Shown: positions 54,224-62,321 of the stretch, piece by piece
How positions within the stretch are numbered: position 1 is the stretch's first letter
Layout: each line of letters opens with the position of its first letter
Source: Flammeovirga kamogawensis
Lineage (GTDB): Bacteria; Bacteroidota; Bacteroidia; Cytophagales; Flammeovirgaceae
Length of the DNA stretch: 64,000 nucleotides
NCBI RefSeq assembly: GCF_018736065.1
Contig: NZ_CP076128.1
Span: 3,776,001-3,840,000 of the forward strand
Reading direction: 5' to 3'
The notes under the pieces: model-generated
The model's database searches: none
Told to the model about the DNA's origin: nothing
What the model saw: only the letters and a program-made list of their open reading frames with translations
Translations under genes and position numbers: made by a program

Positions 54224-55006
54224 TTAAAATGTCATACCGATACCTAATGAAATTGGTGTCACTTTAGTTGTACCGCCAGCTATTAATACACTACCAATAC
54301 GCAGATAGCCTTTTACACCATAGTTAAAAGTATGTCTGAGAGAACTATTATATGGCTCCACTCTATTAATACTACCATAACCTACCATTGGAGTTACATA
54401 TAACCATTTTGTAATAGGGATAGCTACACCCATATTAATCATGAAACCATATCTATCATTTTCTCCTAAGTCTCTGAAGTATAATAACTCCATCGCTACA
54501 TTATCTCCTACGAATCCAATCCCATATGTCGTTGAATAGTCTTTTCCTCCACCTGCTAAATAAACAGCATTTAGGCTACGATCATCATTATAAATAGGAG
54601 TGTAATCTGTCTTCTCCGGTCGTTTATAGTATGGGCAATATCTATTACATCTATTATGACCGTGATACCTATCGTGGTATTGCTTATCAGTTAGATGTGA
54701 AGTCTTACTACTATGCCCATTAATTATATTCCCAAATTGATCTGCTTGGCGTTGCATATTCTCTGAATCTTGACTATCATATTTAAGGAGACCACTGTTT
54801 TGGTTATTATCGTTATTATTTGGACCGACATCGTACCATTCTTTTCTCTTTTTGACTTTTACATTATATTTATTTCCATATGGCGAAATTGGATCTTTTT
54901 TGATTTCAACATCATAAGTGTTCTGAGCAAATGTATCTGTTGTTAAGATCATTGCTGTGAAAACCATGAGACCTACTATTATTCTTTTCGTTAATCTTGT
55001 CAGCAT
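54224..55006 (-). CDS. Exported beta-barrel hypothetical protein
   Basis: A 260-residue protein with a signal peptide (VGLMVFTAMILTTDTFAQN), a polar His/Tyr/Cys-rich middle (YHDRYHGHNRCNRYCPYYKRP, about 108-128) and a C-terminal set of beta strands ending in Phe (VTPISLGIGMTF), fitting a small outer-membrane barrel. The His/Cys cluster could bind metal. Pairs with the following secreted protein. Confidence 0.62.
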   Translation of the reverse strand: MLTRLTKRIIVGLMVFTAMILTTDTFAQNTYDVEIKKDPISPYGNKYNVKVKKRKEWYDVGPNNNDNNQNSGLLKYDSQDSENMQRQADQFGNIINGHSSKTSHLTDKQYHDRYHGHNRCNRYCPYYKRPEKTDYTPIYNDDRSLNAVYLAGGGKDYSTTYGIGFVGDNVAMELLYFRDLGENDRYGFMINMGVAIPITKWLYVTPMVGYGSINRVEPYNSSLRHTFNYGVKGYLRIGSVLIAGGTTKVTPISLGIGMTF

Positions 55007-55428
55007 ATCAATTCATTTTCAGATAGATATCACTGTGATACCTCCACTTATAAAAGTGAAATAAAAAAGCAAAAACCCTATAAATGAGTGAAAAAATAAA
55101 AAAGCCCATGTTAATCAATACAAAGGCTACTGTATCTTAAGAGGATTCACGCCTTCTACGATCCGAAGATCTCACATGTGTATTTAATGTTTCGAAATGA
55201 ACTTTCGTGACTACTATTATTTTATTAGCGAGCTTTAATTTGACAACTATATTGTATAGGTTTCAATTTCTCATAGGTTCTGTTTAAATACGTCAATATT
55301 TTAATCAATGTAATCAACTTACTTTCGTTGATGATGCAAATATGTGTATGCTTACACGCTTAAGTAACAGTACTTATTAAGACTAGTTCTGAACCTCTAA
55401 TTTAGTTTCAGAAATTAGATTAGAAGTT
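55007..55428. other. Gap of 420 bases upstream of the transposase relic
   Basis: No open frame. Contains the minus-strand promoter region of the exported-protein pair and probably the left end of the IS1595 relic: CTCTAATTTAGTTTC / GAAATTAGATTAGAAG near 55396-55426 forms an imperfect inverted repeat. I could not find a matching right terminal repeat. Confidence 0.35.
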
Positions 55429-55897
55429 ATGGAAATAATAGAATTTACAGAAAGGTTTCCTGAAGATCAATCCTGCATTAATCACTTTAAGTCAACTCTT
55501 GAAAAAGAAGGGATTACCTTTTAAAAAATATGGTTGTGAGAAGTACTATTAGTTAAAAGGTGTTAAACAGTAGCTGTGTCCTTCTTGTAATTTCAGAACG
55601 ACTTTTCGCAGTGGAACAATAATACATGGCAGTAAGTTATCAATTCGTAAGTGGTATTTAGCAAGTGCTTTTATGATGATGACCAAGAAAGAGATCTCAG
55701 CTAATGAAGTCAAACGTCAACTAAATCATTCTCGATATGAGAGCATTTGGCGTATGATGCATAAAATTAGAAAAGTAATGGGGAAAAGAGATGGATTTTA
55801 TATATTGGAAGATATGGTTGAATTTGATGAAGGTTATTTTACAACAAGAGCTCCGGTGGAATGTCTACATTGGAGTATACAACCAATTGTATACTAA
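55429..55897 (+). pseudogene. Broken IS1595-family transposase
   Basis: Begins MEIIEFTERFPEDQSCINHF and shows the zinc-ribbon LCPSCNFRTTFRSGTIIHGS plus the ISXO2-like SIRKWYLASAFMMMTKKEIS and WRMMHKIRKVMG segments, up to EFDEGYFTT. The frame shifts near 55523, and two in-frame TAG codons stand where Trp is expected (YY*LKG and VKQ*LCP). It is cut off after the first catalytic Asp region. Non-functional. Confidence 0.82.
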
Positions 55898-55950
55898 CTT
55901 CTCTCATAAAACAGCTTAAATAAGCTTTAATCAAAGGTTTTGATAAGTTA

Positions 55951-55974
55951 GTATACAAAATCTACAAAGTATAC
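55951..55974. repeat. GTATAC-flanked 24-base motif, copy 2 (inverted)
   Basis: Reverse complement of 37083-37106 with one mismatch. A further GTATAC pair lies at 55875-55894, just after the transposase relic. Confidence 0.6.
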
Positions 55975-56001
55975 ATAAGGTTCATGTAGAGAGATTTAAA
56001 A

Positions 56002-56207
56002 TGTTAAAATCAATATTTTTTCAATCTCTAAAATCATCTAAATTAGTACTAAGTTATTTTGTACACTATTTGTCCACTCAAATTTCAAAAACAGCCTTAA
56101 AACTATTAAAAACGTAGATTTTAGTAGTGTTAGTAAGTTCTGTATCGGTAAGTAATCTACACATTGAAATATTTGAGAAAGAGGCTTTAGGGTCTCTTTT
56201 TTTGTGC
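56002..56207 (+). repeat. 206-base direct repeat, copy 1, with core C
   Basis: Nearly the same as 57997-58202 (about 17 mismatches by eye, equal length). It contains the FCIGK-stop codons of mnmE (core C, TAGTAAGTTCTGTATCGG at 56131-56148) and a terminator at 56180-56203. The 125 bases before the core are probably the element's right terminus. Confidence 0.88.
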
Positions 56208-56402
56208 GGTATAGTTTGTATACAGGAAATTATAAAGACTTCATGAGACGAATTAAGAGCTTTTATTATCTCTAATAAATATTATATATTCCAAAATATG
56301 TGAATATAAACATTGCTTTGTGTTTTATATTTCCATCCTTTGGTATTATGAAGAAGTTGTATTCACCACGAAGATGAGCCTAGTTTTGTATTTTGATTAA
56401 AT

Positions 56403-56500
56403 TATATGTAAAAGGATATAGAAAATTGCTTTTCATTATAATTATATGTATTTAGATATAAAGTATTTAAATAAATCATTTTTATATGTAAAAAGATATA
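56403..56500 (+). promoter_or_regulatory. Three operator-like repeats before hipB
   Basis: TATATGTAAAAGGATATA (56403-56420), TATATGTATTTAGATATA (56443-56460) and TATATGTAAAAAGATATA (56483-56500) are spaced exactly 40 bases apart, and the last touches the hipB ATG. Each has TATAT/ATATA arms around 8 bases, the geometry of E. coli HipB operators (TATCC-N8-GGATA). Autorepression by the HipB protein is inferred. The remaining part of this 345-base gap (56208-56402) shows nothing clear. Confidence 0.75.
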
Positions 56501-56731
56501 ATGAGTACCTTATCTGAATTTGTGAAACATAGAAGAAAACAGACTGGTTTAACTCAAGAAGAGTTTGCGGAAAGGTCTGGTGTCGCTTTGACAGTGATAA
56601 GAAAAATAGAACAAGGAAAGACTAATCTCAATCTTGACAAGGTGAATCTTGTATTAAGGATGTTCGGTCATGAACTAGCACCTGTAAATAGTCGTGAGTT
56701 AAAAGCAGAAGAAGGGAATGAGAAAGGGTAA
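56501..56731 (+). CDS. hipB: HipB-like antitoxin/repressor
   Basis: A 76-residue XRE-family HTH protein: LSEFVKHRRKQTGLTQEEFAERSGVALTVIRKIEQGKTNLNLDKVNLVLRMFGHEL. It is the DNA-binding component of a hip operon and overlaps the next gene by 14 bases. Three 18-base operator-like repeats lie directly upstream. Its ATG has almost no room for a ribosome-binding site beyond the last repeat. Confidence 0.9.
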   Translation: MSTLSEFVKHRRKQTGLTQEEFAERSGVALTVIRKIEQGKTNLNLDKVNLVLRMFGHELAPVNSRELKAEEGNEKG

Positions 56732-57053
56732 AGTATATTATCAGGAACAACTTGCAGGTATTTTAGTGGAAACTGATGAAGGAGAGTATACCTTTCAATA
56801 TGTAGATGATTATATTCAAAATTTCCCCAAACAGTTCATTACTTTTTCAATGCCTGTGTGCAGTAAAGTATATAAGGAGAATAGGTTATTTCCATTTTTT
56901 GAAGGTTTGATTCCTGAAGGTTGGTTATTGGATATAGCATCGAAAAATTGGAAAATCAATACGAATGATCGTATGGGTCTGTTATTGACATGCTGTAAAA
57001 ATTGTATTGGAGCAGTGAGTATTTTACCTGAAAAAGAGAATGATGATGAGTAA
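56718..57053 (+). CDS. hipS: HipS-like small subunit (HipA N-terminal subdomain)
   Basis: A 111-residue protein equal to the HipA N-terminal subdomain 1: KVYYQEQLAGILVETDEGEYTFQYVDDYI, then ITFSMPV and RLFPFFEGLIPEGWLLDIASKNWKI, ending GAVSILPE. In the described HipBST systems this piece is a separate protein that neutralises the kinase. It overlaps both neighbours by 14 bases, so expression is tightly coupled. Confidence 0.88.
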   Translation: MRKGKVYYQEQLAGILVETDEGEYTFQYVDDYIQNFPKQFITFSMPVCSKVYKENRLFPFFEGLIPEGWLLDIASKNWKINTNDRMGLLLTCCKNCIGAVSILPEKENDDE

Positions 57054-57990
57054 GTGTTTATATTGTTATCAGCCTATTGAAGAGAGAGGAGATTATCATG
57101 AAAAGTGTAGTAAATCTTTTTTTGGAACATCATTACCACCCCAATTAGAATATACATTTTCAGAAATGGAAATGTTAGCCAAAGAAGCAGTTGAGAGAAG
57201 TATAACAATAACTGGCGTTCAAGCAAAACTCTCTATGGGGGTTGTCAAAACAACAGCAAATACATCTGATCAAAGACTTACAGTGTTGGATGCTTTGGGA
57301 GGGAGTTATATTTTCAAGCCGCCTTCAAAACAGTTTGAAGGAATGTCAGAGGTGGAACATGTGACTATGAAAATAGCACAAGCTTATGGTTTATCAACAG
57401 TTCCATGTAGTCTTATTCGATTAGCTTCAGGTGAATTATCTTATATCACAAGGAGAGTTGATAGGACTAAAAAAGGAGAGAAAACCCACATGATCGATAT
57501 GTTTCAAATTACAGAAGCATTTGACAAGTATCGTAGTTCTATGGAAAAAATAGGCAAGGCAATTAATCAGTACTCCAATCAACCTCTATTAGATAATATC
57601 TATTTCTTTGAATTATCAGTCTTTAGCTTTTTGACTGGAAATAATGATATGCATTTGAAAAACTTCTCATTAATTAATTCAGCTAATGGGTGGGTATTAG
57701 CACCTGCTTATGACCTACTGAATGTAAATGTATTACTCCCTGAAGATGAAGAGGAATTAGCTTTAACTTTAAAAGGAAAGAGAAAGAAATTAAAAAGAGA
57801 TCATTTTGAGTCGTTTGGAATAGAATTAGGTTTGAATCAAAGGCAGATTAATGGTGTTTTTAAAAGAATGATAAAGAATTTCTCTAAAGCGTTAGAGGCT
57901 TTAGATCAGTCTTTTTTATCAGAGAGTTTGAAAGAAAAATACAAAGAAGTTTTGGGGATTAAGTATAAACAATTAGGATTACTTGATTAG
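57040..57990 (+). CDS. hipT: HipT-like Ser/Thr kinase toxin
   Basis: A 316-residue HipA C-terminal kinase. It opens with a CLYCYQPIEERGDYHEKCSKSFFG segment (split here: CLYC, then HEKC) that may bind zinc. ITGVQAKLSM is the GVQxK loop, GSYIFKPP holds the ATP-binding Lys, NNDMHLKNFSL the catalytic Asp/Asn, and APAYDLLN the metal-binding Asp. Where HipT proteins have the regulatory SxS phosphosites just before GVQ, this one has TIT. Known homologues phosphorylate aminoacyl-tRNA synthetases and stop growth. The start could be any of three successive ATGs. Confidence 0.9.
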   Translation: MMMSKCLYCYQPIEERGDYHEKCSKSFFGTSLPPQLEYTFSEMEMLAKEAVERSITITGVQAKLSMGVVKTTANTSDQRLTVLDALGGSYIFKPPSKQFEGMSEVEHVTMKIAQAYGLSTVPCSLIRLASGELSYITRRVDRTKKGEKTHMIDMFQITEAFDKYRSSMEKIGKAINQYSNQPLLDNIYFFELSVFSFLTGNNDMHLKNFSLINSANGWVLAPAYDLLNVNVLLPEDEEELALTLKGKRKKLKRDHFESFGIELGLNQRQINGVFKRMIKNFSKALEALDQSFLSESLKEKYKEVLGIKYKQLGLLD

Positions 57991-57996
57991 ATAAAT

Positions 57997-58202
57997 TGTT
58001 AAAATCAATATTTTTTCAACCTTCAAAATCATCTAAATTAGTACTAAGTTATTTTGTGCTTTATTTATCCGCTCAAATTCCAAAAACAGCCTTAACACTA
58101 TTAAAAAAGTAGATTTTAGTGGTGTTAGTAAGTTCTGCATTGGTAAGTAACCTACCCATTGAAATATTTGAGAAAGAGGCTTTAGGGCCTCTTTTTTTGT
58201 GC
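57997..58202 (+). repeat. 206-base direct repeat, copy 2, with core D
   Basis: Second copy of the right-end/mnmE-tail/terminator block. Core D (TAGTAAGTTCTGCATTGG, 58126-58143) is followed by GTAAGTAA, the same Lys-stop as in mnmE. It probably marks the original chromosomal end of mnmE. The terminator is GAGGC...GCCTC with seven T (58175-58199). The rest of the gap to 58336 shows only a weak match (58245-58264) to the left end of unit 1. Confidence 0.85.
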
Positions 58203-58336
58203 TTTCTAATTTTTCTGATAAGAAATATTAATGTCAATGACTATTTAATGGACTCCCTGATACAATTAAGTAATGATGACAAAGTTTCTTTTTGAATAGC
58301 AAATCAAATATGGATTAATATTTATATCATGATCTT

Positions 58337-58828
58337 CTAATGAAGTAATGACTCATCTAGAATAATTGTATCTATTTCCTCTGTAGAATTATCAAAAAGT
58401 TCTTCTTGATAAGGAGGTGGAGAGATAACAGAGTCAATATATTTATAAATAGGATCGGATGATTCTAAAGAATGTGAATTAATCTTTTTTAGAACATATT
58501 TTGAATGGTTTTCGGTATTAGTGAAAAAGATTGTTCCATAGCTTTTTTCAAAAATACAGAAGTAACTAACAGTGCTATAAGGTGTTGAATGATTTAAAAA
58601 GTATTCAATAAACATATTATCATTTTTAAATGAAGTCTTTTTTATTGAAATCAAGTTACTATCTATGTTATGTAAGTCTTGTAGTGATAAATCTGCTTCA
58701 TGTATTATTTGTGGTTTGCAGATTAAAGAATCTGTAGTGATATTTTTAAAAACTTTCTTGTCGAGTAATGAAGACATATTACAGCTAAAAAGGAATGAGT
58801 ATACAATAATATATTTAATTTTTCTCAT
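58337..58828 (-). CDS. Hypothetical lipoprotein
   Basis: About 163 residues from MRKIKYIIVYSFLFSCNMSS, a lipoprotein signal with Cys near residue 16. The body is polar with an acidic C-terminus (NSTEEIDTIILDESLL). No family recognised. Eleven more codons are open upstream, but they would bury the signal. It overlaps the end of the upstream gene. Confidence 0.58.
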   Translation of the reverse strand: MRKIKYIIVYSFLFSCNMSSLLDKKVFKNITTDSLICKPQIIHEADLSLQDLHNIDSNLISIKKTSFKNDNMFIEYFLNHSTPYSTVSYFCIFEKSYGTIFFTNTENHSKYVLKKINSHSLESSDPIYKYIDSVISPPPYQEELFDNSTEEIDTIILDESLLH

Positions 58829-59328
58829 TCTCCAAGTTAAGATTGTACAACTCTTTTTCATATTCTTCTTCTCTTAAGTCATTCAACCTTCGATTGTCTA
58901 TCATTTGAACTACTGATTTAAGTATATATAATTGTTCCTCAAATGAAAATAAATTGAGGTTACTGTTGAAAAAGGCTACTGTTTCTTCAATGGTTTTAAT
59001 GGAAGTTAAATTATGCATTGAAATTTCATTTTCAACATCAATAAAAAGCAAGTAAGAATGAAAGTGAGGACCTAACGCTCCAAATCTATAAATCCCACTT
59101 TTCAACTCTTTTTGTTTAGACCATACAATATTCTGATTCATTGTATCTAAACTATTAATTATAAATAAGCTATTTCTATTGATCTCATTGGATGAGATTT
59201 CTCTTACTTTTATTAAGGTATTGAAAAATTTCTGATTCAATATCTGGTAAAGGGACAGTGCTATTTAAGACAAAAAATAAAAAAATGGTTACTATAATGT
59301 TGTTGCAAAAAAAGCCTTGAGTATACAT
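58815..59328 (-). pseudogene. Frameshifted exported protein gene
   Basis: From the ATG at 59328 the minus strand reads MYTQGFFCNNIIVTIFLFFV, LNSTVPLPDIES, a good signal peptide, and then shifts into the frame NQKFFNTLIKVREISSN that stays open to 58815 (another 140 residues, ending in a charged helix). The join lies near 59240. Neither half looks like a complete exported protein alone. Either a decayed gene or a sequence error in a T run. Confidence 0.5.
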
Positions 59329-59331
59329 GAT

Positions 59332-59998
59332 TTATTTAATAACGTCCCAATTTATTGGCAAGAATTCTTCTGAAATTGTCAATTCATTAATTGAACTAAA
59401 TGCTTTCATTAAGCTCACAGTATACCTCATTTTAATTTTTTCATCTTTAATATCAGACTGCTTTAAAAATTGAACTAATGATATTAGAATATCTTCTATA
59501 TTTGAAGGTTTTATTAGCATGTAATTATCATTATTTATGAACGCAAATACATATATCGGATGTGATGACTTGTAACTTAACAAAAGAAGTAAAAGAATTT
59601 CTAACTTCTTTGGTAATTTCTATTGGTTTTCCATCATTTTTCTTTGTTGATATTGTACTACTTGAGAATATTGAAAAGTAAGCTACAGCTTTTATTTGAT
59701 TTTCGTTATAACCCAGGTCTTGATCTTTAGAATAGTCAGATAAAAATGAGACATTATTATTTACTTCGTTCATATCAACTACTAAAGAAGCATGGTCTAT
59801 CATGTCAGCCTCTTTTTTAGAAAATTCTCCAACTCTCATATCATTTTCAGCATGTACTCCAGAAAGTGTTGCTGAAGATGAAACACCTGCTTTAATTCCT
59901 ATTGTGCCTTGAGCAAATGAATTAGTGAAACCAAATACTAAAAAGACTAAAGAGATAAATAACTTTTTCATAATTTTTTTAAGTTTTAAATTAAACAT
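59332..59998 (-). pseudogene. Frameshifted exported protein gene
   Basis: A first frame from 59998 gives a signal peptide (KKLFISLVFLVFGFTNSFAQ) and about 120 mature residues, and stops at 59531 after ICICVHK. The other frame (SSHPIYVFAFINNDN... to WDVIK, stop 59332) has the look of its true C-terminus. The likely shift is in the T-rich stretch near 59580-59600. The stop lies three bases before the next start, so these small genes form an operon. If no frameshift exists, the first is a complete 155-residue protein. Confidence 0.45.
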
Positions 59999-60334
59999 TA
60001 TGTCCTTTGTAACGCCTCTTTTAGTGTTGAGTTGTGGTTTTTTAAGGGCTATTTTCTTAATGAAAGTTCACCTTAATCAAACTAAATTTTATTAAGTTAT
60101 ATAAAAAAAATAGATACTTATAAAAAAAGAAAAGCACCTTTTTAAGATGCTTTAATGTGCTTTTTGAGATGATATGTACTTACTTATACAAGTGAATTTT
60201 ACAATTGTTGAGTTATTGGTTTTTAGTAACTATGTAGTAATTGAATCTTTTTTGTTGTAGTAGGTGTAGTTTTAGTTATTTTCATTAATTGTTTGGTGGT
60301 CATCAATTTTGTTAGAAAATAGAAATTACCATTT
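59999..60334. other. Gap of 336 bases with one terminator
   Basis: Holds the promoter of the exported-protein operon at its left edge and a hairpin AAAAGCAC / GTGCTTTT at 60130-60164 with A and T runs on either side, probably ending the response-regulator transcript. Nothing else recognised. Confidence 0.5.
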
Positions 60335-61036
60335 TTACTTGCCTTTTTCAAAAAACTGAAGAACACTTTCTCTAAAACTTTTACTAACAGGTAGCATTTC
60401 TTTTTCGATTTCTACAACTTCTCTATTTAAGGCAGTCACATGATCCATATTTACAATAAAAGAACGGTGAATTCTTAAAAAATAATGAGGTAACCGATCA
60501 GCAATACCACCAATAGTTTCTTTTGTTTTCCAAGTATCACCTTTAGTATTCTTGATAATTAAATAATCACCTTGACTTTCAATAAAAGTTATTGATTTGA
60601 AATCGATTTTGTAATGCTTTCGTTCTGAACGAATAAAAAGATAGTCATCTTTAAAATGTTGAATTTCTTTTTTCTGTTCAACTTGCTCTTCAAATTTTTG
60701 CAGAGCCAATTTAAATCTATCAATAGCTACAGGTTTTAATAGGTAATCAACAACATTTAAATCAAAACCTTCTATTGCATATTGTCTATGTGCTGAAATA
60801 ATAATCACTTTTGGAGGATTAGCTAATGATCTCAAAAAATCTAAACCAGAAATTTCAGGCATTTCAATATCAAGAAAAAGTAAATCAACATCCTTTTTCA
60901 TTACTTCAGTAAAACCAACTTTAGCATCAGCGGCTTCTCCTACCACCTCATAATTATCTATCTGAGAAAGAAAATTCTTAGTAATCCTTCTAGAAATAGG
61001 TTCATCATCTATAATTAGTGTTTTATATGTAGACAT
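60335..61036 (-). CDS. LytR/AlgR-family response regulator
   Basis: A 233-residue regulator: receiver domain with acidic IDDEP near the start, phospho-acceptor Asp in LLFLDIEMPEISG (about 57) and VVDYLLKPVAIDRF, then a C-terminal LytTR DNA-binding domain (YLFIRSERKHYKIDFKSITFIESQGDYLII; FLRIHRSFIVNMDHV). It starts three bases after its sensor kinase gene, so the two form one unit. Confidence 0.95.
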   Translation of the reverse strand: MSTYKTLIIDDEPISRRITKNFLSQIDNYEVVGEAADAKVGFTEVMKKDVDLLFLDIEMPEISGLDFLRSLANPPKVIIISAHRQYAIEGFDLNVVDYLLKPVAIDRFKLALQKFEEQVEQKKEIQHFKDDYLFIRSERKHYKIDFKSITFIESQGDYLIIKNTKGDTWKTKETIGGIADRLPHYFLRIHRSFIVNMDHVTALNREVVEIEKEMLPVSKSFRESVLQFFEKGK

Positions 61037-61039
61037 ATT

Positions 61040-62098
61040 TTATAAGTTGATTTTTAATTGAATATAATAACTATCAGATTCATCATTAATTTTAAGCTGA
61101 TGCTGGGCAGGGTAGCAAATTTCTAATCGTTTTTTCAAATTAATAAGTCCAGTTCCTTTATTTAGTTTAGGTGATTTATTTTTTGGCTTACTGTTTTCAA
61201 CTCTAAAAGTAAAAGTTTCTGCAGAATAATTTGATGATATTTTTAGGTAGGCACTATCGTTAGTAGGTTTAATTCCATGTTTGAATGCATTTTCAATCAT
61301 AGGGAAAAGTAAAAATGGAATAATTTGTATATCCTGATCGCCACCTTGTAAATCGATATATAAATCGAAACGATCATCAAAGCGCAGTTGCTCTAATGAT
61401 ATGTATTGCTGTAAAACTTTAATTTCATCTGTTAAGGCTACATTTTCTTCTTTCGATTGATAAACAAGGTAGTCTAAAAGACCACTCAACTGAAGTAAAA
61501 TATGGGGTAAATCATCAGACTTTTCGATAGCAAGGCCATATATATTATTAAGTGTATTAAATAGAAAGTGCGGATGGATCTGATCTTTTAGAGTATTTAG
61601 TTCTAATTCTTTTAACTGAAGCTCAATTTGTAGCTTTTCTTTTTCCAATTGATGAATAGTCTCCCTCTTCTTTTGTTCCTCTTTTATTTGTTGAAAACTT
61701 GAATAAAGTATGGAAGTAAAAAGTTGTACAAACCATAACATAGAAAGATCATTAATAATTGGGTTCATTTTATTGTAATCTAAATCTGCCAAGACAATAA
61801 ATACGCCTACTATTAATGTTATCTGCACAAAACTACTCACAATAAATGCATAAAGGAGATATAAAAAGAATCGGAAGTACTTTTTAGAATACAAGTATTT
61901 TTTGATGAGTACATTGTTCAAATAATAGGTAAAACCAATTGTAAAAGGAAACCAGACAAGACAAAATAGGAATGTATTAAAATAATCTTGATGAAAATGT
62001 CCTAGAAATAAACAGGAAATAATAAGCATACTCCCCCAATAGGTTGCTTCAAACGTTATTTTACTATTTATAAAGAGATACAGTGTACTTTTATTCAT
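61040..62098 (-). CDS. LytS-type sensor histidine kinase
   Basis: About 352 residues from MNKSTLYLFI. Four membrane segments in the first 145 residues, a coiled coil (QLEKEKLQIELQLKELELNTL), a His_kinase H-box HPHFLFNTLNNIYGLA, and an HATPase end with FLLFPMIENAFKHGIKP and GTGLINLKKRLEICYP. No separate sensor domain, so the membrane part probably senses the signal. The open frame extends 19 codons farther upstream. Diverges from the ExbB-like pair. Confidence 0.92.
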   Translation of the reverse strand: MNKSTLYLFINSKITFEATYWGSMLIISCLFLGHFHQDYFNTFLFCLVWFPFTIGFTYYLNNVLIKKYLYSKKYFRFFLYLLYAFIVSSFVQITLIVGVFIVLADLDYNKMNPIINDLSMLWFVQLFTSILYSSFQQIKEEQKKRETIHQLEKEKLQIELQLKELELNTLKDQIHPHFLFNTLNNIYGLAIEKSDDLPHILLQLSGLLDYLVYQSKEENVALTDEIKVLQQYISLEQLRFDDRFDLYIDLQGGDQDIQIIPFLLFPMIENAFKHGIKPTNDSAYLKISSNYSAETFTFRVENSKPKNKSPKLNKGTGLINLKKRLEICYPAQHQLKINDESDSYYIQLKINL

Positions 62099-62321
62099 GC
62101 TTCTAATATTCAAAATATATTTAGAAATTACATCTAGATCAGATAAACAGATCATTTTGGTAGGTAGTATGATAAATTCTGTAGATAAATGAATGTTTTA
62201 AAGCTAGAAGAACCGATATAAACTTTATTTCGATAAAAAATGTCAATTCATCGACCTTTAATAGAGGAGTAAAAGTAGTACGTTAAGTTTGAAGTATTGA
62301 TCACTTAAACACTTTTTAATT

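Larger units (their letters stand above)
53124..56148. mobile_element. Degraded unit 2 of the array
   Basis: About 3 kb between cores B and C. It holds a truncated metallophosphoesterase, an HsdR tail, two intact exported-protein genes and a broken IS1595-family transposase, plus an inverted copy of the GTATAC motif of unit 1. No recombinase. I read it as the eroded remains of one or more earlier elements. Confidence 0.6.
56149..58143 (+). mobile_element. Recombinase-less cassette carrying hipBST, unit 3
   Basis: About 2 kb between cores C and D, flanked by the 206-base direct repeats, with no recombinase or replication gene. This is the structure of a cis-mobilisable element that borrows a related element's integrase. 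The only cargo is the three-gene toxin-antitoxin operon. Confidence 0.7.

Noticed and set aside
56403..56500. CRISPR array
   Set aside because: Three 18-base repeats with 22-base AT-rich gaps before a HipB gene fit operators; no cas genes.
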